This document shows, piece after piece, positions 50,599 through 58,435 of a stretch of DNA of 64,000 nucleotides. The notes below the pieces were generated by a model. That model saw only the letters and a program-made list of their open reading frames with translations, was not told where the DNA came from and ran no database searches. Every line of letters starts with the position of its first letter. The stretch's first letter is position 1. The position numbers and the translations under genes are program-made. The stretch is from positions 1-64,000 of the forward strand of contig NZ_JADIJE010000003.1 of assembly GCF_015278315.1 (NCBI RefSeq), written 5' to 3'. This DNA is from Microbacterium ureisolvens (GTDB lineage: Bacteria > Actinomycetota > Actinomycetes > Actinomycetales > Microbacteriaceae).

Positions 50599-50934
50599 AT
50601 GAGCGAAACCGAGATCCTCGAGACGCACCTGCAGGAGCTGCGACGCGGCACCGTCGTGCTCGCCTGTCTCCGGCTGCTCGAGACGCCGGGATACGGCTAT
50701 GGACTCCTGGAGGAGCTCAGCGGTCGGGGCTTCCCGACCGATGCGAACACGCTGTACCCCCTCCTGCGCCGCCTCGAGAAGCAGGGGTATCTCGCCAGCG
50801 AGTGGAACACCGACGAATCGCGTCCGCGCAAGTTCTACCGCACCAGTGCCGCAGGCGCGCGCCTCGCGGCCTCCCTCACCGACGAATTCCACGCGATCGC
50901 CACGGCGATCGATGCCCTCCCCGAGGAGAACTGA
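50599..50934 (+). CDS. PadR-family regulator
   Basis: The 111-residue winged-helix protein reads LRRGTVVLACLRLLETPGYGYGLLEELSGRGFPTDANTLYPLLRRLEKQGYLASEW in segments; the wing continues RPRKFYRTSAAG. It heads a three-gene operon with two related membrane proteins, and a perfect palindrome overlaps its -10. It should repress the operon, perhaps released by membrane-active compounds as in other PadR systems. Confidence 0.93.
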   Translation: MSETEILETHLQELRRGTVVLACLRLLETPGYGYGLLEELSGRGFPTDANTLYPLLRRLEKQGYLASEWNTDESRPRKFYRTSAAGARLAASLTDEFHAIATAIDALPEEN

Positions 50935-50935
50935 C

Positions 50936-51907
50936 ATGCACGCCACCACCTCCGCCTCCCTGACCGACCGCTACGTCGACGCCGCCATGCGGACCGTCCC
51001 CGAGATGCAGCGCGACGACCTCGCCGCTGAGCTGCGCGCGTCCATCGACGATCAGGTCGAGGCTCGCGTCGAGCAGGGCGAGTCGCCCGATGACGCCGAG
51101 CGCGCGGTGCTCTCCGACCTCGGCGACCCCGACATCCTCGCGGCGCAGTACACCGATCGCCCGCTGTGGCTCGTCGGTCCGCGCTACTACCTCACCTGGT
51201 GGCGACTGACGAAGCTGCTGTGGGCCATCGTCCCGGTCTGCGCGGCCGCCGGCGTGGCGATCGGGCAGGCCCTGTCCGGCGCCGATGTCGGCGAGGTCAT
51301 CGGCTCGGTCGTCAGCGTCGCGCTCAGCGTGATCGTGCACATCGGCTTCTGGACGACCCTGGTCTTCTTCATCGTCGAGCGGTCGACGCGGAACACCGAC
51401 GTCGGGCTCGTCGGCAGGTGGACGCCCGACGACCTTCCCGAACCCCGCGAGAAGGGTGCGGGCCTCAGCGACCTCGTCGCCTCGCTCGTCTTCCTCGCGA
51501 TCGCGGCCGGAGCAATCCTGTGGGACCACTTCATCGGGTTCGTCTACACGCCCGAGACCGGGTGGATGCCGTTCCTCGCCCCGGCACTCTGGCCCTGGTG
51601 GGTCGGCGCCCTCTTCGTCCTCATGGTGCTCGAGGCCCTGCTGGCGATCTTCGTCTATGCCAAGGGACGGTGGGACATGCGCTCGGCCACCATCAACCTG
51701 TTCCTCAACCTCATCGTCGCCGGCGGAGCGCTGTGGCTGCTTTCGCAGCAGCAGCTGATCAACCCGGCGTTCTTCCCCGCCGTCACGCCCGCCGACTCGT
51801 CGGAGACCGTCACCGGCATCGTCCAGGCGCTGTTCGGGTTCGGCATCGTCGCGATCGCGGTGTGGGACACGGTCGACGCGTTCCTCAAGGCGCGCCGGGC
51901 GCGCTGA
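50936..51907 (+). CDS. HAAS/permease-prefix-domain membrane protein, first paralogue
   Basis: The 323-residue protein has a cytosolic N-terminal domain of about 75 residues (RYVDAAMRTVPEMQRDDLAAELRASIDDQVEAR and ALSDLGDP-like VLSDLGDPDILAAQYTDRPLWLVGPRYY). This matches the HAAS/DUF1700 signalling domain commonly found after PadR genes. Six or so membrane helices follow. It starts 1 nt after the PadR stop (TGAcATG). The next gene is a diverged copy. Function is unknown; envelope stress sensing is inferred from such operons. Confidence 0.82.
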   Translation: MHATTSASLTDRYVDAAMRTVPEMQRDDLAAELRASIDDQVEARVEQGESPDDAERAVLSDLGDPDILAAQYTDRPLWLVGPRYYLTWWRLTKLLWAIVPVCAAAGVAIGQALSGADVGEVIGSVVSVALSVIVHIGFWTTLVFFIVERSTRNTDVGLVGRWTPDDLPEPREKGAGLSDLVASLVFLAIAAGAILWDHFIGFVYTPETGWMPFLAPALWPWWVGALFVLMVLEALLAIFVYAKGRWDMRSATINLFLNLIVAGGALWLLSQQQLINPAFFPAVTPADSSETVTGIVQALFGFGIVAIAVWDTVDAFLKARRAR

Positions 51908-51945
51908 GCGGGATCGACAGCATCACACACGAGAGGAGACGAGAC

Positions 51946-52893
51946 ATGCACTCCCTGACTCCGAGCGACTACACGGAACGTTACGTCGACGTCGCGACCC
52001 GATCGCTGCGGTCCGATCAGCGCAGCGACTACGCCGCCGAGCTGCGTGGCGCGATCGAGGAGCTGATCGAGGACCGCGTGGACCGCGGCGAGCCGCGTGC
52101 GGCGGCCGAGGTCGCCGTGCTGAACGGCATGGGGGATCCCGAGGGCCTCGCCGCCGGATACGCCGACCGGCCGCTGCAGCTCATCGGTCCCCGCTGGTTC
52201 GGCACCTGGCGGCGCGTGATGCGGATCGTGCTGTGGAGCACCCTTCCGTTCGTCGCCCTCGGCGTCGCGATCGGTATGGTGCTCGAAGGCCGGCCGTTCT
52301 GGGGGGTCGTCGGACCGACCGTCGCGGTCACTTTCGGTGTCGGCTCGGCGATCTTCACGGTCATGACGCTCGTCTTCGCCGCGATCGATCGCGGCGGGGC
52401 GGCCGCCGAACCGTGGACCGTCGACCACCTGCCGGTGCTGACCTCAGACGATGGGGCGCCGGTCAGCCGGGCCGAGAAGATCATCGGCGTCGTCGCGGTC
52501 GCGGCCGCGGTTCTCGGCCTCGTCATCGTCACCGTCCCGTGGTTCTGGCCGGGGGCGGGAACGATGTCGGTGGTGAACCCTCAGTTGTGGCCGTGGAGCC
52601 TGATCGTCGGTCTCATCCTGATCCTCGCCGGCACGATCGTGAACGTGCGTGCGCGCGCGGCTGGTCGGTGGGGGATCGGCGTGACGGTGGCCACCGCCGT
52701 CATCGCCGTGGTGTGGGCCGCGCTGATCGTCGGCCTCCTCATGGCGGGGCAGCTCTTCGATCCCGCGTTCGTCCAGTTCCTCGACCTCGACCGCGACGCG
52801 CAGCTCGTCATCGCGGTCTGCATCGTCGCGGCGACGATCGGCCTGACCGGGTGGAGCGTGTACGACGCGTTCCGCCGGCTCCGACGCCGTTGA
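51946..52893 (+). CDS. HAAS-domain membrane protein, second paralogue
   Basis: The 315-residue protein repeats the layout of the previous gene: YTERYVDVATRSLRSDQRSDYAAELRGAIEELIEDRV, VLNGMGDPEGLAAGYADRPLQLIGPRWFGTWRRV, then six membrane helices. It likely arose by tandem duplication. It follows the first copy by 38 nt with AGAGGAGACGAG as ribosome binding site. Both are probably membrane partners in one complex. Confidence 0.82.
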   Translation: MHSLTPSDYTERYVDVATRSLRSDQRSDYAAELRGAIEELIEDRVDRGEPRAAAEVAVLNGMGDPEGLAAGYADRPLQLIGPRWFGTWRRVMRIVLWSTLPFVALGVAIGMVLEGRPFWGVVGPTVAVTFGVGSAIFTVMTLVFAAIDRGGAAAEPWTVDHLPVLTSDDGAPVSRAEKIIGVVAVAAAVLGLVIVTVPWFWPGAGTMSVVNPQLWPWSLIVGLILILAGTIVNVRARAAGRWGIGVTVATAVIAVVWAALIVGLLMAGQLFDPAFVQFLDLDRDAQLVIAVCIVAATIGLTGWSVYDAFRRLRRR

Positions 52894-52898
52894 GCGGC

Positions 52899-52930
52899 GC
52901 GGGAGGGCGCGGGCGATCGCGTCCTCCCGC
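52899..52930 (+). terminator. Hairpin ending the PadR operon
   Basis: GCGGGAGG (52899-52906) pairs with CCTCCCGC (52923-52930), with further pairing of GCGCG and CGCGT inside. It lies just after the stop at 52893. Confidence 0.5.
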
Positions 52931-52952
52931 GTCCAGGTCCCTCGTGCGCCCC

Positions 52953-52958
52953 TAGGCT
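52953..52958 (+). promoter_or_regulatory. -10 box TAGGCT for the LLM gene
   Basis: The hexamer ends 7 nt before the ATG at 52966. Confidence 0.5.
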
Positions 52959-52965
52959 GAACGCC

Positions 52966-53763
52966 ATGCCCCTCCTCGACACTCCTGTGCGCCTCGGCGT
53001 GCAGCTGCAGCCCCAGCACGCTCCCTACTCCGCGTTCCGCGACGCGGTTCTCCGACTGGAGGAGATGGGCGTCGACATCCTCTTCAACTGGGACCACTTC
53101 TTCCCGCTGACGGGCGAGCCCGACGGCCTCCACTTCGAGTCGTGGACCATGCTCGCCGCCTGGGCGGAGCAGACCGAGCGCGTGGAGTTCGGCGCTCTGG
53201 TCAACTGCAACAGCTACCGCAATCCCGACCTGCAGGCCGACATGGCCCGCACGGTCGACCACATCTCTGCGAAGGACGGCGTCGGCCGCTTCGTCTTCGC
53301 CACCGGCTCCGGCTGGTTCGCACGTGACTACGAGGAGTACGGCTACGAGTTCGGCACCGCAGGGTCCCGCCTGGACGACCTCGCCGCCGGACTCGAGCGC
53401 ATCGAGGCGCGCTGGCAGAAGCTCAACCCTGCCCCGACCCGCGACATCCCTGTCATGATCGGCGGCGCAGGCGAGCAGAAGACCCTGCGTCTGGTCGCGC
53501 GGCATGCCGACATCTGGCACAGCTACGTGCGCGCGACCGATATGCCCCACAAGCTGGAGGTCATCGAGCGCTGGGCGGAGCGCGAGCAGCGCGACACCTC
53601 GAACCTCGTCATCTCGAACGAGCTGCACCAGCGCGACGAGGCCCACGCCGACACGCTCTACGACGCCGGCGTGCGCCTGTTCACCATCGGCTTCCAGGGC
53701 CCCGATTGGGACTACGACCTCATCCGGTCGTGGCTGCGCTGGCGCGACGCCAAGAACGCCTGA
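52966..53763 (+). CDS. F420-dependent LLM-class oxidoreductase (TIGR03560-like)
   Basis: The 265-residue barrel protein shows RLGVQLQPQHAPYSAFRDAVLRLEEMGVDILFNWDHFFPL and GRFVFATGSGWFARDYEEYGYEFG, followed by IPVMIGGAGEQKTLRLVARHADIW. This is the pattern of the TIGR03560 group of F420 enzymes. The substrate is unknown. A terminator hairpin follows. Confidence 0.88.
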   Translation: MPLLDTPVRLGVQLQPQHAPYSAFRDAVLRLEEMGVDILFNWDHFFPLTGEPDGLHFESWTMLAAWAEQTERVEFGALVNCNSYRNPDLQADMARTVDHISAKDGVGRFVFATGSGWFARDYEEYGYEFGTAGSRLDDLAAGLERIEARWQKLNPAPTRDIPVMIGGAGEQKTLRLVARHADIWHSYVRATDMPHKLEVIERWAEREQRDTSNLVISNELHQRDEAHADTLYDAGVRLFTIGFQGPDWDYDLIRSWLRWRDAKNA

Positions 53764-53772
53764 CGCTTCGCT

Positions 53773-53820
53773 GACGGATGCTGCCACCCGGCGCGCTGCG
53801 CCCGGGCTGCAGCATCCGTC
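53773..53820 (+). terminator. Hairpin terminator after the LLM gene
   Basis: GACGGATGCTGC (53773-53784) pairs with GCAGCATCCGTC (53809-53820), with an inner GC-rich hairpin. The arms are the CGGATGCC word with one change. Confidence 0.75.
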
Positions 53821-53885
53821 GCCCGCGCGGTCGCCGGCGACGTCGCCCGCGCGGTCGTTCGGTCCCTTTCGATCCACAGCCCGTC

Positions 53886-53959
53886 CCGTGAGACGACACG
53901 GGGCGGACGAGACCGTGGGGGTTCCCCGAGGGTCTCGTCTGTCGACTGTCGTCTCACGG
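53886..53959. other. Long imperfect hairpin upstream of metH
   Basis: CCGTGAGACGACA (53886-53898) pairs with TGTCGTCTCACGG (53947-53959), 13 bp perfect. Inside, GACGAGACC (53906-53914) pairs with GGTCTCGTC (53931-53939), 9 bp, and GGGG with CCCC around a 3-nt loop. No cobalamin-box sequence is visible. Because metH appears leaderless, this element may lie upstream of its transcript. Confidence 0.65.
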
Positions 53960-53969
53960 TCGGGCGGAG

Positions 53970-54015
53970 GACGGATGCCGCAGGCCGGGGCGGACGCCGG
54001 GTGGCGGCATCCGTC
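53970..54015. other. Second inverted repeat upstream of metH, with CGGATGCC arms
   Basis: GACGGATGCCGC (53970-53981) pairs with GCGGCATCCGTC (54004-54015), 12 bp, enclosing 22 nt. It ends about 30 nt before the metH -10 and may insulate metH from upstream transcription. Confidence 0.6.
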
Positions 54016-54045
54016 ACGAACCGGAACACCGCGGCAGCCCGCGAC

Positions 54046-54051
54046 TAAAAT
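54046..54051 (+). promoter_or_regulatory. -10 box TAAAAT for metH
   Basis: The hexamer ends 6 nt before the GTG at 54058, giving a leaderless transcript. A weak -35 (GGAACA, 54023-54028) is 17 nt upstream. Confidence 0.5.
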
Positions 54052-54057
54052 CGCGGG

Positions 54058-57000
54058 GTGACCGCAGCACCGCCCGCACCCCGGTTCGCCCTCGACATCG
54101 ACGGCGTGCCGCGTCCTGAGCGCTCGCAGCAGCTGCTCGACGGCGTGCGCGAGCGGGTGGTCATCGCCGACGGCGCGATGGGCACGATGCTCCAGCGGTA
54201 CGACCTCACCGTCGACGGTGACTTCCAGGGCCTCGAGGGCTGCAACGAGATCCTCAATGTCACCCGCCCTGACGTCGTCGCGGCCATCCACGACGCCTAC
54301 CTCGAGGTGGGCGTCGACGCGGTCGAGACCAACACGTTCGGGGCGAACTGGTCGAACCTCGACGACTACGGCATCGTCGATCGCATCGCAGAGCTCGCCG
54401 AAGTGGGCGCCCGCATCGCCCGCGAGCGGGTCGAGGCGGCCGAGGCCGCCGACGGGCGCGTGCGCTGGGTGCTCGGCTCGATGGGTCCCGGCACCAAGCT
54501 CCCGAGCCTCGGTCACACGACCTACGACAACCTCAAGCAGACGTTCGCGCTGCAGGCCGAGGGCCTCATCGACGGCGGCGCCGACGCGTTCCTGGTGGAG
54601 ACGAGCCAGGACCTTCTTCAGACCAAGGCCGCCATCAACGGGTGCCGGCAGGCGATCGTGAGCCGCGGCATCCGTCTTCCGATCTTCGTCGAGGTGACCG
54701 TCGAGACGACCGGCACCATGCTCATGGGGTCCGAGATCGGCGCGGCGCTCACCGCGATCGAGCCGCTCGGGGTCGATGCGATCGGCCTCAACTGCGCGAC
54801 GGGGCCGACCGAGATGAGCGAGCACCTGCGGCATCTCTCCAAGCACGCCACGGTGCCGGTCGCGTGCATGCCGAACGCGGGGCTGCCGGTGCTGGGCGCG
54901 AACGGCGCGCACTATCCGCTCACGCCCGTCGAGCTCGCGACCGCGCACGAGCAGTTCGTGCGCGAGTTCGGACTGGGACTGATCGGCGGATGCTGCGGCA
55001 CGACGCCCGAGCACCTCGCCGCGGTCGTCGAGCGCCTGGCTGAGTTCCGAGCGGTCCCCTCCCGTTCGTCGAGCGAGCGAAGCGAGACGAAACGCCCCCA
55101 AGCACCGTCGGACGTCCAGGGCGTTTCGTCTCGGTCGCTGGCGCTCCCTCGCTCAACGACCGAGGACCCGGGTGTCGCGTCGCTGTACCAGCACGTGTCG
55201 TTCCAGCAGGACGCCTCGTACCTGGCGATCGGCGAGCGCACCAACGCGAACGGCTCGAAGGCCTTCCGCGAGGCGATGCTCGAGGAGCGGTGGGACGACT
55301 GCGTCGAGATCGCGCGGGAGCAGATCCGCGTCGGCGCGCACCTGCTCGACGTGTGCATCGACTACGTCGGGCGCGACGGGGTCGCCGACATCCGCGAGGT
55401 CGTCTCGCGCTTCGCCTCCGCCTCGACGCTGCCGCTCGTGGTCGACTCGACCGAGCCCGCGGTGATCGCCGCGGGCCTTGAGCTGATCGGCGGGCGCCCG
55501 GTCGTCAACTCGGTGAACTACGAGGACGGCGACGGCCCCACCTCTCGCTTCGGCCGCATCATGCCGCTCGTCAAGGAGCACGGCACCGCGGTCGTGGCCC
55601 TCACGATCGACGAGCACGGCCAGGCGCGCACGACCGAGGGCAAAGTGGCGATCGCCTCGCGCCTCATCGACGAGCTCGTCGGCGAGTGGGGCCTGCGCGT
55701 CAGCGACATCATCGTGGACTGCCTGACCTTCCCGATCGCCACTGGCCAGGAGGAGACCCGCCGCGACGCCATCGAGACCATCGAGGCGATCCGGCAGATC
55801 ACCGCCAAGTACCCGGGCATCAACACGACCCTCGGCGTCTCGAACGTGTCGTTCGGCCTCAACCCGGCCGCCCGCAGCGTGCTCAACTCCGCCTTCATGC
55901 ACGAGGCGGTCGAGGCCGGCCTCACCTCGGGCATCATCGACGCCGCGAAGATCGTGCCGCTGGCGTCGATCTCCGAGGAGCAGCGCAAAGTCGCCCTCGA
56001 CCTCGTGTGGGACCGCCGCGAGTACGACGCCGACGGCAACGTCACCTACGACCCGCTCGCTCGCATGCTCGACCTCTTCGCCGGTGTCGACACGGCGGCT
56101 CTGCGCAACCAGCGCGCCGCCGAGCTCGCCGCGCTTCCTGTCGGGGAGCGCCTCGAGCGCCGCATCATCGACGGAGAGGGCAAGGGGCTGGAGGCCGACC
56201 TCGACCTCGCCCGCGAGGGCGGGCTCGCGCCGCTGCAGATCATCAACGACCACCTGCTCGAGGGCATGAAGGTCGTCGGCGAGCGGTTCGGCGCCGGCGA
56301 GATGCAGCTGCCGTTCGTGCTGCAGTCGGCCGAGGTCATGAAGAACGCGGTCGCCCTCCTCGAACCCCACATGGAGAAGTCGGATGCCTCGGGCAAGGGG
56401 CGCATCGTCCTGGCGACGGTTCGCGGCGACGTGCACGACATCGGCAAGAACCTCGTCGACATCATCCTCACCAACAACGGCTACGACGTCATCAACCTCG
56501 GCATCAAGCAGCCGATCGCCGACATCATCGCGGCGGCCGAGGAGCACGGCGCCGACGTCATCGGCATGTCGGGCCTGCTCGTGAAGTCGACGGTCGTGAT
56601 GAAGGAGAACCTCGAGGAGCTCACCTCCCGAGGCCTGGGCAAGAAGTGGCCGGTGATCCTCGGCGGCGCAGCGCTCACCCGAGCGTACGTCGAGGACGAC
56701 CTCGCCTCCCTGTTCGACGGCGAGGTGCGCTACGCCCGCGATGCGTTCGAGGGACTGGCGCTGATGGACCCGCTGGTGAAGATCGCCCGCGGCGCCGACC
56801 CGGCCTCCGTCGGCCTGCCCGCCCTGAAGAAGCGCCGCCACGCGGCGGGCTCCAAGCTCACGCTGACCGAGCCCGAGGCCATGCCGTCACGCTCGGACGT
56901 GGCATCCGACAATCCCGTCCCCGCCCCGCCGTTCTGGGGCACCCGCATCGTCCGCGGTCTCGCGCTGCACGACTACGCCGCGTTCCTCGACGAGCGCGCG

Positions 57001-57777
57001 ACCTTCATGGGCCAGTGGGGGCTGAAGCCGGGCCGCGGCGAGGACGGCGCGACGTACGAGCAGCTCGTCGACACCGAAGGCCGCCCGCGGCTGCGGTACT
57101 GGCTCGACCGCATCCTCGCGGAAGGGATGCTCGACGCGTCGGTCGCGTACGGCTTCTTCCCGGTGGTCTCCGAGGGCAACGACGTCGTGGTGCTGCACCA
57201 CGGCGACGACCCCACCGGTGTCCTGGGGGTGCCTGGTCTCCTGGCGCCGGACGGCGGCTCGGGAGGCGGGCTCGGCACCGACCGCCTGCGCTTCCACTTC
57301 CCGCGCCAGCGTCGCGACCGCCACCTGTGCCTCGCCGACTTCGTACGCTCGCGCGAGTCCGGTCAGATCGACGTGCTGCCGGTGCAGCTCGTGACCGCCG
57401 GGGCGAACATCGACGCGGTCACGGCGAAGCTCTTCGCCGAGGACAGGTACCGCGACTACTACGAGCTCAACGGTCTCGTGATGCAGCTGACCGAGGCGCT
57501 CGCCGAGTTCTGGCACGCGCGCATCCGGTCGGAGCTCGGATTCTCGCACGAGGACCCCACCGACACCGCGGGACTCTTCAAGCTCGAGTACCGCGGCGCC
57601 CGCTTCTCACTCGGGTACCCCGCGTGCCCCGACATGGAGGACCGCCGCAAGGTGGTCGAGCTCCTGCGCCCCGAGCGCATGGGTGTCGAGCTCAGCGAGG
57701 AGCTGCAGCTGCACCCCGAGCAGTCCACCGACGCGTTCGTCTTCCACCACCCCGAAGCGAAGTACTTCTCCGTCTGA
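54058..57777 (+). CDS. metH: Cobalamin-dependent methionine synthase
   Basis: The 1239-residue enzyme methylates homocysteine with methyltetrahydrofolate via B12. The homocysteine domain (about 1-325) has zinc Cys in GLNCATGP and GGCCGTTPEH. The pterin domain starts at AIGERTNANGSKAF near 390. The B12 domain has DVHDIGKN near 790 (His axial ligand) with IGMSGLLVKST. The C-terminal activation domain runs from about 960 (RGLALHDYAAFLDERATFMGQWGLKPGRG). A 40-residue linker at 331-371 is encoded by a 100-bp inverted repeat. GTG start from the -10 box. Confidence 0.96.
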   Translation: MTAAPPAPRFALDIDGVPRPERSQQLLDGVRERVVIADGAMGTMLQRYDLTVDGDFQGLEGCNEILNVTRPDVVAAIHDAYLEVGVDAVETNTFGANWSNLDDYGIVDRIAELAEVGARIARERVEAAEAADGRVRWVLGSMGPGTKLPSLGHTTYDNLKQTFALQAEGLIDGGADAFLVETSQDLLQTKAAINGCRQAIVSRGIRLPIFVEVTVETTGTMLMGSEIGAALTAIEPLGVDAIGLNCATGPTEMSEHLRHLSKHATVPVACMPNAGLPVLGANGAHYPLTPVELATAHEQFVREFGLGLIGGCCGTTPEHLAAVVERLAEFRAVPSRSSSERSETKRPQAPSDVQGVSSRSLALPRSTTEDPGVASLYQHVSFQQDASYLAIGERTNANGSKAFREAMLEERWDDCVEIAREQIRVGAHLLDVCIDYVGRDGVADIREVVSRFASASTLPLVVDSTEPAVIAAGLELIGGRPVVNSVNYEDGDGPTSRFGRIMPLVKEHGTAVVALTIDEHGQARTTEGKVAIASRLIDELVGEWGLRVSDIIVDCLTFPIATGQEETRRDAIETIEAIRQITAKYPGINTTLGVSNVSFGLNPAARSVLNSAFMHEAVEAGLTSGIIDAAKIVPLASISEEQRKVALDLVWDRREYDADGNVTYDPLARMLDLFAGVDTAALRNQRAAELAALPVGERLERRIIDGEGKGLEADLDLAREGGLAPLQIINDHLLEGMKVVGERFGAGEMQLPFVLQSAEVMKNAVALLEPHMEKSDASGKGRIVLATVRGDVHDIGKNLVDIILTNNGYDVINLGIKQPIADIIAAAEEHGADVIGMSGLLVKSTVVMKENLEELTSRGLGKKWPVILGGAALTRAYVEDDLASLFDGEVRYARDAFEGLALMDPLVKIARGADPASVGLPALKKRRHAAGSKLTLTEPEAMPSRSDVASDNPVPAPPFWGTRIVRGLALHDYAAFLDERATFMGQWGLKPGRGEDGATYEQLVDTEGRPRLRYWLDRILAEGMLDASVAYGFFPVVSEGNDVVVLHHGDDPTGVLGVPGLLAPDGGSGGGLGTDRLRFHFPRQRRDRHLCLADFVRSRESGQIDVLPVQLVTAGANIDAVTAKLFAEDRYRDYYELNGLVMQLTEALAEFWHARIRSELGFSHEDPTDTAGLFKLEYRGARFSLGYPACPDMEDRRKVVELLRPERMGVELSEELQLHPEQSTDAFVFHHPEAKYFSV
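55061..55156. repeat. Imperfect inverted repeat of about 95 bp, in frame in metH
   Basis: CGAGACGAAACGCCC (55083-55097) pairs perfectly with GGGCGTTTCGTCTCG (55119-55133). Outer arms (CGTTCGTCGAGCGAGCGA and CTCCCTCGCTCAACGACCG) match partially. It encodes a Ser/Arg/Glu-rich linker between the homocysteine and pterin domains. Confidence 0.8.
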
Positions 57778-57865
57778 CCCGCGACGCCGGGGGGACGGAT
57801 GCCGCGGCCCGGCGCCTGCGTCGGCGGGAGTGTGACCTTTCTCGCCGCTGCGGACACTATGAAGT

Positions 57866-58435
57866 GTGGAGGACGTGACCGACCGGGAGATCTGGGCCCG
57901 GGTGCTCGCCGGCGAAGCACGCGCGTTCGGCTCGGTGTGGGATCGTCACCGCGACCGCGTCTTCCGCCATCTCGTGGGGGCAGGGGCGGCCTCTGCCGAA
58001 GCGGAGGACCTCACGGCGGTGGTGTTCCTCGAGCTGTGGCGCAGACGTGACCGCGTGCGGTTCGTCGACGGTTCGGCGCTGCCGTGGCTGCTCGTCACCG
58101 CGCAGAACGTCCAGCGCAACGCCGTCCGCGCGCGGCGTCGCTACCGCGCGCTCCTCGACCGCCTTCCTCTGCCCGATGCGGCGGCCGACCCCGCCGACCT
58201 CATCGCCGAGCGCGATTCCTCGCGCACGCGGCTCGTGCGCGACGTGATGGCTGTCACCCGCCCCGCCGACCGCGACCTCGCGATGCTCACCGCCGTCGAG
58301 GGCTTCACGATCCGCGAAGCCGCCGAGGCCGTCGGCATCAGCGAGTCCGCCGCGAAGATGCGGCTCTCGCGGCTGCGCACCCGACTCGATCAGGCCGCCC
58401 GCGCGGCCACCCTCACCGAAGGAGGCACGCCATGA
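57866..58435 (+). CDS. ECF-family RNA polymerase sigma factor
   Basis: The 189-residue factor has region 2 (FGSVWDRHRDRVFRHLVGAGAASAEAEDLTAVVFLELWRRRDRVRF in segments, with the ALPWLLVTAQN -10 recognition helix) and region 4 (LTAVEGFTIREAAEAVGISESAAKMRLSRLRTRL). A short linker joins them. The GTG at 57866 follows CACTAT by 5 nt. The downstream gene overlaps as ATGA and would be expected to be an anti-sigma factor, but has no zinc anti-sigma motif. Confidence 0.9.
   Translation: MEDVTDREIWARVLAGEARAFGSVWDRHRDRVFRHLVGAGAASAEAEDLTAVVFLELWRRRDRVRFVDGSALPWLLVTAQNVQRNAVRARRRYRALLDRLPLPDAAADPADLIAERDSSRTRLVRDVMAVTRPADRDLAMLTAVEGFTIREAAEAVGISESAAKMRLSRLRTRLDQAARAATLTEGGTP

Noticed and set aside
53764..54057. 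Cobalamin or SAM riboswitch before metH
   Set aside because: No B12 box or SAM aptamer core is visible, and the likely metH transcript starts at its GTG.
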